Shown here: in pieces, positions 45,336 through 52,298 of the stretch | Position numbering within the stretch: the first letter of the stretch is position 1 | Layout of the letters: each line of letters begins with the position of its first letter | Assembly: GCA_937894085.1 (NCBI GenBank) | Contig: CALCSG010000018.1 | Location: 1 to 52,298, forward strand | DNA: 52,298 nt | From: an uncultured Gammaproteobacteria bacterium | GTDB taxonomy: Bacteria > Pseudomonadota > Gammaproteobacteria > GCA-001735895 | Direction: 5' to 3' | Position numbers and translations under genes: made by a program | Notes under the pieces: model-generated | Seen by the model: only the letters and a program-made list of their open reading frames with translations | The model's database searches: none | What the model was told of the DNA's origin: nothing

Positions 45336-46337
45336 ATGTTCACACTACTTGAGTCAAAGTCGGAAATCGCTGCTGCCCACGAAACATTGGTTGCAACGAT
45401 AAAAAAGAATTTTAAGAAAATGGCTACAAGAAATATCGGGTATCCTAGCGGAACCGAGTACGATGCTGAAGTTTTTACAAACGGAAAATATTGGTTCTGG
45501 TCGGGTGACTTAAAAAAAGGGGAAGCCGCCAATCCTAGGTCACTGCATTGGTTTGGGGTTTTTGATGATAGTAAGTCGCTGCAAATCACCGTTGAAATCA
45601 ACACTCCCTATGTAGGAGCAAATGGTAGAGTAGCAGGATTTTTTGCGCGTAGGATTCAAGATGGTTCCATCTATCTTTGCCATTCTGGCGGTGTCGCAGG
45701 GGGTACAGAGGGTGTTGGAAAGGAAGCTTTTTTAGCTTGGAGCAATGCACAGCTAGTACCTGTAAAGGATAGCCGCGATAGAGAAAGGCTTGGGGTTGTC
45801 GTTATGCCTATTTTAGGAGCGGGTTCTACTACTGCGGCATCAAGGTATGTAGACACTATCGCCAAATTTAAAGTTGCTGTTCGTAACGGCGAGCTTGATA
45901 CCCCGCAATTTCAAAATTTGCTAGCTTCTTGGCAAGACTTTTATTCGGAGCCGTCTGGCAGACGTAAAGGTCAAAGAGGCCACCGCATTGATTATTTTTC
46001 CAGACATGGCGATGTGGTGGACGCATTAGCTGATTGGAGATCCGACAAAGGATTAGGGGCAACTTCTAGGTTGGTAAAGAATGTTAATATTGACCTAGGT
46101 GTTGAAGTTGATGGTCACCTTTTAGAACTGTACGAGGTAAAAACCAGCTCTGATCGAACTGATATATACACAGCCATTGGTCAACTTATCGTTCACTCAC
46201 AGCATTCTCAGTGCAAAAAATTCTTAGTTATACCTTCATCTCAAAGTCTCGCGGAAGATATTGTTCATGCTTTGTCAGCCATAGATATAGAAACAATAGA
46301 ATTTGAACTAACAGAATCCGAGGCTTGGATAGTTTGA
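45336..46337 (+). CDS. PD-(D/E)xK-like nuclease-domain protein
   Basis: A 333-residue protein. The C-terminal 90 residues look like a PD-(D/E)xK nuclease fold: D253 in NIDLGVEVDG, then LLELYEVKTSSDRTDIY (E267, K269) and AIGQLIVHSQ, a typical active-site spacing with a Gln-bearing helix. A basic linker, SGRRKGQRGHR, lies near residues 205-220. The N-terminal 200 residues are unknown and could sense a ligand or DNA. AGGA eight bases before ATG supports the start. The neighbourhood suggests a defence or mobile-element role. The nuclease fold is inferred by eye. Confidence 0.65.
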   Translation: MFTLLESKSEIAAAHETLVATIKKNFKKMATRNIGYPSGTEYDAEVFTNGKYWFWSGDLKKGEAANPRSLHWFGVFDDSKSLQITVEINTPYVGANGRVAGFFARRIQDGSIYLCHSGGVAGGTEGVGKEAFLAWSNAQLVPVKDSRDRERLGVVVMPILGAGSTTAASRYVDTIAKFKVAVRNGELDTPQFQNLLASWQDFYSEPSGRRKGQRGHRIDYFSRHGDVVDALADWRSDKGLGATSRLVKNVNIDLGVEVDGHLLELYEVKTSSDRTDIYTAIGQLIVHSQHSQCKKFLVIPSSQSLAEDIVHALSAIDIETIEFELTESEAWIV

Positions 46338-46780
46338 ATCCCAACAATTGCATGTTGCAGCCCCACCTGATTTAAATGTAGATTTAGATGAAATAGTTTT
46401 TAAAAAAATATCGTGGCTCAATTTCAGATGCAAATTCCGAGTCAAATTTTGATGCAATCCAACTCACGAGTATTTCTTCGTTCAGGTCTTATTGAGAAAA
46501 ACGAAAGGAAAACAGCATTTAGGGTTTCTGATGTTAGAGAGTCGATTATTAAAAAAGCCATAGAACTTTCACCTGAAAATCCAGGTGCACTAGATGAACC
46601 CTCTTTTCTTATAGGGAAAATATGTTGCCAAGCTGAATATGCATACTGAGAAGTTGAAAAAAATGATGAAGATGGGCCGTGTCCGCTAAGCAAGGGTTGC
46701 CAAAAAAATATTCAATTCAGAGTGGCTTAATTTAAATCTAGTAAGTAAGCGACTCGTGGAAATTCTATCGTATCACATCA
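46338..46780 (+). pseudogene. gene debris between the nuclease-like and FtsZ-like genes
   Basis: Several plus-strand frames look coding-like in succession: VAAPPDLNVDLDEIVFKKIS near 46352-46411, then another frame from 46413 to 46649 (NERKTAFRVSDVRESIIKKA), continuing past its stop with EKNDEDGPCPLSKGCQKNI. This suggests one decayed gene with frameshifts. The 78-codon frame has no ribosome-binding site. I do not recognise the ancestor. Confidence 0.4.
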
Positions 46781-48001
46781 TCATCCTAGCTTTTTTGCCA
46801 CTGGATCAGCATCGATAGGTTTATCCAGCTGAGAATAATCAATTTTACCGGTTCTTTCAGGTTTTGGGTTTGATGATTTTTTTACACTAACCTCTTTGCC
46901 CAGTCCAGTTGCCAATAAAGTAACCCGCAGTTCACCCGAAGTATTTCCTGAGTCAATCGGTGCTCCAACGATAATACTTGCATCATCAGAAGCCAGTGCA
47001 CCAATAGTAGATGCTACCTCGTCCAGCTCACCGATGGATAAATCTGGTCCAGCCGTAAGAGTCACGAGGATTCCCTGAGCATCGGCAAAATTGACTCCAT
47101 CCAGAAAAGGAGAGGAAATTGCAGCTAATGCAGCCTCTTTTGCGCGGTTTTTACCAGTAGCTTTACCTGTCCCCATCATTGCCATTCCCATATCTGCCGT
47201 TACGATTCTTACATCGGCATAATCGATACCGATTAAGCCGGGGCGAGTAATAACTTCAGCAATGTCCTTAACCGTGGTAGCTAATAATTCATTAGATTTA
47301 TTAAAGGCTTCCAGAGATGAGGCCTCGATATCCGACAACATTAATTTTTCATTCGGAATGGTAATGAGTGAATCAATATGTGTTGATAATTCCTTGATAC
47401 CCTGGTCAGCTAAAGCCGTGCGATAACTGCCTTCAGAGATAAAAGGTTTAGTAACCACAGCGATGGTTAATATCTCCATTTCTTTGGCTATTTGTGCAAC
47501 TACAGGAGCCGCACCAGTACCGGTTTCACCACCCATACCGGCAATAATGAATAGCATGTCGGCACCGGATATTGCTTCCTGAATCCGTTCGCGATCAAAA
47601 ATAGATGATTGTCTGCTCACTTCGTCATCTTCACTGAAACCTAAATTCCTGGTGAAGTTGTGGCTAATTCGAAATGCTTTTTTCGCACTCGTTTTACTGA
47701 GCGCCTGAAGGTCGGTATCGATGCATAGGAACTCGACACCTTCTATACCGGATTTAATCATGTGGTTAACGCCATTATTACCGCCACCGCCTATCCCGAT
47801 GACTTTGATTACCGCATTCTGTGACAGTGCTTCAAATTTCATCACTGGGGGAGCTTTGCGTAAATCAGGCTTTATGCCCAAGTGATTTAGCTTTTCACTG
47901 CTCTTTTCTGGTTTCAATCTTGCTAGAGCCTCAAGACTGAATATTGACGAAATAAAAGAGGTGCTGCCTAACAATAATTTCATGAAATTTCGCCTTAGCA
48001 T
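46781..48001 (-). CDS. divergent FtsZ paralogue with Tat-like N-terminal leader
   Basis: A 406-residue FtsZ-family protein. Residues 65-380 follow cell-division FtsZ closely, but with changes at key places. The tubulin signature reads [13 protein letters not shown] (E159 replaces Gly of GGGTGTG). The T7 catalytic loop is [11 protein letters not shown] (G258 replaces the conserved Asn, while D260 and D263 remain). The N-terminus is [20 protein letters not shown], a twin-arginine-like leader with a hydrophobic stretch, which no normal FtsZ has. The C-terminal ZipA/FtsA-binding peptide is missing. GGGAG six bases upstream fixes the ATG at 48001. It may be anchored at or exported through the membrane. 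It follows WYL regulator and AAA genes on the same strand. It is unlikely to be the housekeeping FtsZ. Confidence 0.88.
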   Translation of the reverse strand: MLRRNFMKLLLGSTSFISSIFSLEALARLKPEKSSEKLNHLGIKPDLRKAPPVMKFEALSQNAVIKVIGIGGGGNNGVNHMIKSGIEGVEFLCIDTDLQALSKTSAKKAFRISHNFTRNLGFSEDDEVSRQSSIFDRERIQEAISGADMLFIIAGMGGETGTGAAPVVAQIAKEMEILTIAVVTKPFISEGSYRTALADQGIKELSTHIDSLITIPNEKLMLSDIEASSLEAFNKSNELLATTVKDIAEVITRPGLIGIDYADVRIVTADMGMAMMGTGKATGKNRAKEAALAAISSPFLDGVNFADAQGILVTLTAGPDLSIGELDEVASTIGALASDDASIIVGAPIDSGNTSGELRVTLLATGLGKEVSVKKSSNPKPERTGKIDYSQLDKPIDADPVAKKLG

Positions 48002-48171
48002 TACAGTCTCCCTTTTTTAATTTGGTTATGTTCAAATAGAACAGTGGCGCGTATCCAGGTATTGTATAAAGCTACTGCGACAAAATAGGGCGATTGGTTT
48101 GTTGCTTTCATTACGCTTTATTAACAGAGGAAAGTGATCGAACCACAGCAAGTTCTTCAGATTTCTGTAGG

Positions 48172-49173
48172 CTAATAGTATTCACTGGCTGTCTTTAAAC
48201 GCTTACCAATAGTTTCACGTAAATTCTTAGGGGCAATAACTTCAATACCTTCTCCATGGGAGAGTATCCACCAGTGCAATTGCCAGGTATTGGTCAAAGT
48301 AGCCGTAACAGAGTAAACGTCATTTTTTTGGATAATTTTCTGATCTGCTGACAACGGCGTTTCCTGTAATATCTTTGCAAGATAGTCATCCAGGTTAGCT
48401 CTTAATCGAATCTGCTTTCCTGAACCAAAATGTAGATTCCCGCCTTCAATGTATTGTTCAAGATTAAAGTTTTCCTGACCTGTAATTAGTTCCTTTGTCA
48501 TATCCGCCTTGCTAAACCGATGGAGTGCAAACAGGCGCACATCAGCGAAAGGTTGTACCGTTGCTGCCAGATAAGTGACAGGTCCCCTCTGAATTAGGGC
48601 TAACGGGTTCAATCGATACTTTTTCGGTTCAACCGAATTGCTGGATTGATAATGTGCCTCTAATTGTCTGTCCTGTAAAAGAGCTTCCTGTATTTGTTCC
48701 AGAATACCTTCATTAATCTCAGGTGCGCGTAGGGGTAGAGTAGGGGTTACCGTCCTGATTTTATCGACCCACCTGGCCTGGAGGTTTGACGCTGATTTTT
48801 CATTCAGCAACTTTTCAGCCTGCAAAAGCCTTGGCTTTAAGGTGCTCATGATGGCATTCGGTAAAAGGGGTGTCATACAGCCTTCCATTAACTTTAATGA
48901 AAGAGCTTCCGCCATTCCAATACCCGGAATATCCACCTGAGCACCTTTCACCCAGCGCCAGCCATACGGTTTACTGGCGTTATTACAATCAATTGGAAAC
49001 ACCTCCATGAGATCGCCCAGGTCTCTCTCTATTTGCCGTTTACTGACAGTATGACCTTGCGTATTTAGCGACTCACAGAGTTCTTTAGCGGTAGAGCCTG
49101 ACCCCGTTGTCGGTAATAGTTTTAACAGTTCCCATTGTCGGGTCATGGTATGTCGAGAGTTTTTTACAGGCAT
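48172..49173 (-). CDS. WYL-domain transcriptional regulator
   Basis: A 333-residue protein. The N-terminal winged helix (about 1-75, with STAKELCESL and VSKRQIERDLGDL) binds DNA. The middle holds the WYL-like sensor domain (QLEAHYQSS, YRLNPLALIQRGPVTYLAA, VRLFALHRFSKADM), and a WCX-like C-terminal part ends in LRETIGKRL. WYL regulators commonly repress defence genes and respond to nucleic-acid or nucleotide ligands. I chose the ATG at 49173 because GGAG lies six bases upstream; an ATG four codons earlier overlaps it. It lies 51 nt after the AAA gene and 170 nt before the FtsZ paralogue, so it probably autoregulates this set. Confidence 0.88.
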   Translation of the reverse strand: MPVKNSRHTMTRQWELLKLLPTTGSGSTAKELCESLNTQGHTVSKRQIERDLGDLMEVFPIDCNNASKPYGWRWVKGAQVDIPGIGMAEALSLKLMEGCMTPLLPNAIMSTLKPRLLQAEKLLNEKSASNLQARWVDKIRTVTPTLPLRAPEINEGILEQIQEALLQDRQLEAHYQSSNSVEPKKYRLNPLALIQRGPVTYLAATVQPFADVRLFALHRFSKADMTKELITGQENFNLEQYIEGGNLHFGSGKQIRLRANLDDYLAKILQETPLSADQKIIQKNDVYSVTATLTNTWQLHWWILSHGEGIEVIAPKNLRETIGKRLKTASEYY

Positions 49174-49224
49174 AGAGATCTCCATGGCATAAACGGTTGT
49201 ATTGCAACCGTGCCATTAAAACAG

Positions 49225-51378
49225 CTAGGTGAAGCCAATAGCACGCTTATTTCCAGTATCCTTCAGAGCGCATTCATCTTGTAGACATTTAATTAAGTCA
49301 ACATGTGATTTGATAGGCCTAAAGCGGTGTTGTCGGGTGATCTGAGCAAAGTCACCAGGCGTTAATGCGTCCATTGACAGGATAGACCGTTTTTGTGGAG
49401 CATCAGGTTTTTTTAATCCTAATGACTGGCTGTGCTGGCAATAAAGTTTCCAGGCCTGTTCGGGTATTAGATAGTCAAACATGAGTTTCAGGTCAAACCG
49501 GCGCAAAGAAGCCTGATCTAAATTGTTGACCAAATTGGTGGTCGCCACCATTATTCCGGAGTAATTTTCCATTTGTGTCAGCAGTTCATTAACCTGACTG
49601 ACTTCCCATGATCTGGTGGCAATACTCCTGTTCTGGAGAAAGCTGTCTATTTCATCTAGCAGTAGGATCGCATTATCCTGTTCGGCCGTACGGAACGCCC
49701 TGGCCAGATTCTGCTCCATTTCACCCACATATTTAGACAATAAATCAGAGGCCTTCTTTATGTGTAATGGTAGTTCCAGGTATTTTGATAACCAATGTGC
49801 GTAGGCTGATTTCCCTGTACCAGACGGGCCATATAGGCACAGCGTTCCACAGCCGGATAATTCTAGTCCTTGGGCAATATCATTAAGACAAGAGTCGGTG
49901 TTTACGAAAGCCGGGTCATAGTAATCCGGTAGCCGGGCTGCTTTAGAAAGTGATATTGCCTTATGACCTTGAGCAATCAGGGTGTTATTGATCAAATGGC
50001 CAATAGAGTCATTTTTTTCATCATCTGTAAGCAGCGGTTGAATGGACTTAATAACAGTAGAGGCTCTGGCCACAATAGCGGGGGCCAATTGCTCTGAGTC
50101 TGCCATTCGGATTAACGATGCTTCACTCAACAGACCATCACTTTGTTCTCTAAGAATGCGCTCCCTTTGTGCTCGCGGTGGTATGGGTATCTCGAAGCTT
50201 AGATCGAAACGACGTATATAGGCCGGATCCATACACTCACGATCATTCGATAACCAGATGGTAGGAACATGATTGTTTTCCAGTGCGCGATTTATCCAGC
50301 CCTTTGAATTGTCATTTTGACTACTCAATGAAAAAAGATTACTGAAAAGACCTTGATAGCCACCAAATATGTCTTCTACCTCATCAAACAGAAGCATTGC
50401 CTTCTGATTCTTTAAAATGGATTGACTGGCTTGAAAGGCACGTAATCTGGAACTGGAGTTTAGCGTGTCTCCATTCTCGTCTTCACTGCTCACTTCATAC
50501 AATGTAACGCCACAATCCTGGCCCAGTAACCTGACTAACTCCGTTTTACCCACACCAGGAGCGCCATAAATAAATATATTCACTCCTTTACGTTTTGTAG
50601 AAACCGCGAACTTTAAATATGGGCGTAAGATTTTCAGAGAATTCTCGATATGACTGAAGTCATCAAACTTTAATGTGGAAGGTTCGGTAAGTAATATTTG
50701 ATCTTTGAATAAGTCTAAAGGATGAGTTTCTTTGGACAGCATACGTTCAGCAAATTTGGCAGAAAAAAGCTCTACTTTGTCTTTCAATAAATAACGATCT
50801 GAGTGGAGATTTAACAAACCGGTGGTTTGCAGTTTTCCTTTGTAAGAAAGCGCTTGTTGTACGGATTCAAGCGGGGCATCAAGTAATACTGAAAGAGCCT
50901 GTATCAACTGATTAAGTGATAGCTCACCTAACAGCTCAGTCACTTCCTCCAGAATACTACTGGAATGTAACTGGACTATGAATTCGAGTATGTGGGACTC
51001 AGTTTTTGTTAGCCCAAGAATTTGAGTGAGCTGTTGGCTATTATGTTGTAACGCTTTTGCCGGCACTAATTCATCAGCCTCGGCTTCAGCGGTTTCATGC
51101 ATAGACTGTATGGCCTGGAGCACCTCTTTTCTGGTTGTAATCTCTACACCATCATCTTCCCCTAGTTTGTTATCCAGCCATTGGTCAATGCCAATCAGTC
51201 TCGCAATATTATCGTTACTAAATGTGATTTCCTGTGGATATGCTTTTTCGATAAATGATCTATGAGCCCCAAGTCGAGTTAGCAGTCTGAGAGAATACAG
51301 CTTTATTAATTCTAAGCCTGATGAATCGTCTAAAAAAGTAGAAGAGTCTATTTTTCTGTTTTTGCAACGCCTTGGCAT
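49225..51378 (-). CDS. protein with two AAA+ ATPase domains (CDC48-like arrangement)
   Basis: A 717-residue protein. The first AAA+ domain has Walker A GAPGVGKTE (from residue 272) and Walker B AMLLFDEVED. The second has Walker A GPSGTGKSA (from residue 517), Walker B AILLLDEIDS and sensor/Arg-finger regions VATTNL and SLRRFDLKL. Residues 1-250 are a helical, unrecognised N-terminal domain. The tandem arrangement resembles CDC48/ATAD-type unfoldases, which remodel or thread proteins in the cytosol. GGAGGT four bases before the ATG gives a strong start. It heads the minus-strand set with the WYL regulator and the FtsZ paralogue. A substrate is not visible; an attractive idea is that it remodels the FtsZ-like protein. 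Confidence 0.85.
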   Translation of the reverse strand: MPRRCKNRKIDSSTFLDDSSGLELIKLYSLRLLTRLGAHRSFIEKAYPQEITFSNDNIARLIGIDQWLDNKLGEDDGVEITTRKEVLQAIQSMHETAEAEADELVPAKALQHNSQQLTQILGLTKTESHILEFIVQLHSSSILEEVTELLGELSLNQLIQALSVLLDAPLESVQQALSYKGKLQTTGLLNLHSDRYLLKDKVELFSAKFAERMLSKETHPLDLFKDQILLTEPSTLKFDDFSHIENSLKILRPYLKFAVSTKRKGVNIFIYGAPGVGKTELVRLLGQDCGVTLYEVSSEDENGDTLNSSSRLRAFQASQSILKNQKAMLLFDEVEDIFGGYQGLFSNLFSLSSQNDNSKGWINRALENNHVPTIWLSNDRECMDPAYIRRFDLSFEIPIPPRAQRERILREQSDGLLSEASLIRMADSEQLAPAIVARASTVIKSIQPLLTDDEKNDSIGHLINNTLIAQGHKAISLSKAARLPDYYDPAFVNTDSCLNDIAQGLELSGCGTLCLYGPSGTGKSAYAHWLSKYLELPLHIKKASDLLSKYVGEMEQNLARAFRTAEQDNAILLLDEIDSFLQNRSIATRSWEVSQVNELLTQMENYSGIMVATTNLVNNLDQASLRRFDLKLMFDYLIPEQAWKLYCQHSQSLGLKKPDAPQKRSILSMDALTPGDFAQITRQHRFRPIKSHVDLIKCLQDECALKDTGNKRAIGFT

Positions 51379-51382
51379 AATG

Positions 51383-51434
51383 ACCTCCGGTAACTGCCGT
51401 CATTATACTATTTTGTTGCGACATAATAAGTCGC
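51383..51434 (-). promoter_or_regulatory. promoter and operator-like repeat of the AAA/WYL/FtsZ-like set
   Basis: Read on the minus strand: an inverted repeat GCGAC-TTATTAT-GTCGC (51434-51418), then TATAAT (51407-51402) as -10, then the Shine-Dalgarno GGAGGT (51388-51383) and the ATG at 51378. A TTATTA -35 candidate lies inside the inverted repeat. A second inverted repeat, ATAATGAC...GTCATTAT, brackets the ribosome site. An operator overlapping -35 is what a repressor such as the WYL protein would use. Confidence 0.55.
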
Positions 51435-52068
51435 TACTGGTACTTGATTTTAAATTAACTTGGGAAGTTGCTGCTTTCTCCGTACCGGACATTGGTGGCA
51501 GTGGAATCTTCGATTTACACATAACGCAGAGTAATTAAGAAAATTTCTACTGAGTCTTAAAGATGGACTTAGCGGTCATTCAAAGAAACCAAACTTTACT
51601 TACTTTCGAGTTACAAGCAGGTTGTCGTTGGTTTGAATTTATAGCAGACATTGGCCACTCTATTCGGGCGATTTTAAAACAATCAAAAATAGCTATAAAT
51701 CGAGCATGTAGAAGGTTTCTTCAGAACTGTCTTTTCGGTAGCAGTCGTAAAGGGTTCCAGTTTTGTCTCTAGTGTGACGATTGGGGCCATTCATGTAATC
51801 GATTTTATTAAGCATCGTGCTCACCAAACTACTTTTTAATAAAATATTAATGTAAGTTGATGAGTGAAAGTGATAAATCTAAAATATAATAAATTCCGCG
51901 CTGTCCCCTGTCAGGAGCCTGGAGTAATAAACTTTGTGGTGATTCAATAAAGGAATGGGGGGAGCAATTATTTATATATGCTTCTAAGGCAAGGGGTTTT
52001 CGACTGGTTCTTAAACCTTCCTGCTAGGATGCATAAAAAAGTAAAAATAACTGAATCCAAGAAATAGT
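51435..52068. other. intergenic region with no supported gene
   Basis: About 630 bp lie between the AAA promoter and the sulfotransferase-like frame. A 69-codon frame at 51563-51772 has neither a clear ribosome-binding site nor recognisable composition. The A+T-rich part near 51830-51890 may hold a promoter for the downstream gene. Nothing else is visible. Confidence 0.4.
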
Positions 52069-52275
52069 ATGCCCAACCCAGTAAAAAAACCTAATTTATT
52101 TCTGTTGGGTGCTGCAAAATGCGGCACAACAACTTTACAAGATGCTCTTGATCAACATCCAGAAATATTCATGACGAAAATAAAATCGCCTACATATTTC
52201 TGTGACGGATTTCAGCTAATAAAAGACCCTATAGAGTATTTTAACTCCCGAATTCAACTCATAAGTGCAACTTAA
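52069..52275 (+). pseudogene. truncated sulfotransferase-like N-terminus
   Basis: A 68-residue frame beginning MPNPVKKPNLFLLGAAKCGT followed by TTL, the 5'-phosphosulfate-binding loop of PAPS-dependent sulfotransferases, then ALDQHPEIFMTKIKSPTYFC, the usual next segment (normally KEPxYF). It stops at 52273-52275, while family members have about 250-300 residues. A frameshift or nonsense change, or a remnant cut by rearrangement, are the likely reasons. The rest may continue past the window edge in another frame. Confidence 0.6.
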
Positions 52276-52298
52276 CCTAGCTGCACTGTTAAGGAAAG

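Noticed and set aside
46413-46649. Stand-alone 78-residue protein
   Set aside because: It begins at a GTG without a ribosome-binding site, and coding-like sequence continues past both ends in other frames, so it is part of a decayed gene.
51563-51772. 69-codon plus-strand frame in the gap before the sulfotransferase-like frame
   Set aside because: No Shine-Dalgarno, no domain, and composition like the surrounding non-coding DNA.

Overview
The window looks like an accessory (defence-rich) region of a gammaproteobacterial chromosome. I infer this from Shine-Dalgarno-led genes, Gram-negative families (XerC/D-like recombinases, a Tat-like leader, SEC-C proteins) and moderate GC with a GC-richer insert near 31.6-38.2 kb. 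No rRNA, tRNA, CRISPR array or housekeeping operon is visible, so the exact genus cannot be named.

Region 1 (1-2454, minus strand): the 5' part of an unknown gene, a Ser/Thr protein-kinase-like gene and a two-gene operon for a membrane protein plus a small exported protein. The 2230-2454 gap carries palindromes and separates these genes from the divergent BREX operon.

Region 2 (2455-25611, plus strand): a type 1-like BREX phage-defence locus in the order brxA, brxB, brxC, a ubiquitin-like-tail protein, pglX1, pglX2, trlF-like PHP-ATPase, DUF262/DUF1524 (GmrSD-like) nuclease, AbiEi-like regulator, AbiEii-like nucleotidyltransferase, pglZ, brxL. Three features stand out. brxC has a single in-frame amber codon where a Gln codon is expected. 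pglX is duplicated in tandem, with near-identical ends and a divergent core. A protein ending in a ubiquitin-like beta-grasp segment sits between brxC and pglX. At least three other defence modules are nested between pglX and pglZ.

Region 3 (25612-31299): a HEPN-like protein, a small unknown protein, a miniature FtsZ/tubulin-like GTPase domain followed by an Mrr-like nuclease, a strong hairpin terminator, a PP2C phosphatase (possible counterpart of the kinase at the left end), a C-terminally truncated uracil-DNA-glycosylase-like gene and a double T5orf172/GIY-YIG protein with a zinc-binding middle.

Region 4 (31300-38165): the most unusual part. A long hairpin-rich leader precedes a 64-residue peptide gene that is translationally coupled (ATGA) to an NAD-dependent epimerase. 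Three fusion proteins follow in overlapping order: glycosyltransferase + radical SAM/SPASM, WG repeats + O-methyltransferase, and histidine phosphatase + nucleotidyltransferase. It reads as a candidate peptide-modification (RiPP or glycopeptide) operon that I cannot match to a described class.

Region 5 (38166-46780): an intact second copy of the glycosylase-like gene (about 410 bp nearly identical to the truncated copy, 9.1 kb apart), a tiny membrane peptide, two tandem tyrosine recombinases, an ADP-ribosylglycohydrolase with an M15-like partner, a zinc-ribbon protein, a SEC-C protein, a nuclease-like protein and gene debris.

Region 6 (46781-52298): a minus-strand set of a double AAA+ ATPase, a WYL-domain regulator and a divergent FtsZ paralogue with a Tat-like leader and altered catalytic motifs. 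An inverted repeat overlaps the promoter of the set. The window ends in a truncated sulfotransferase-like reading frame.
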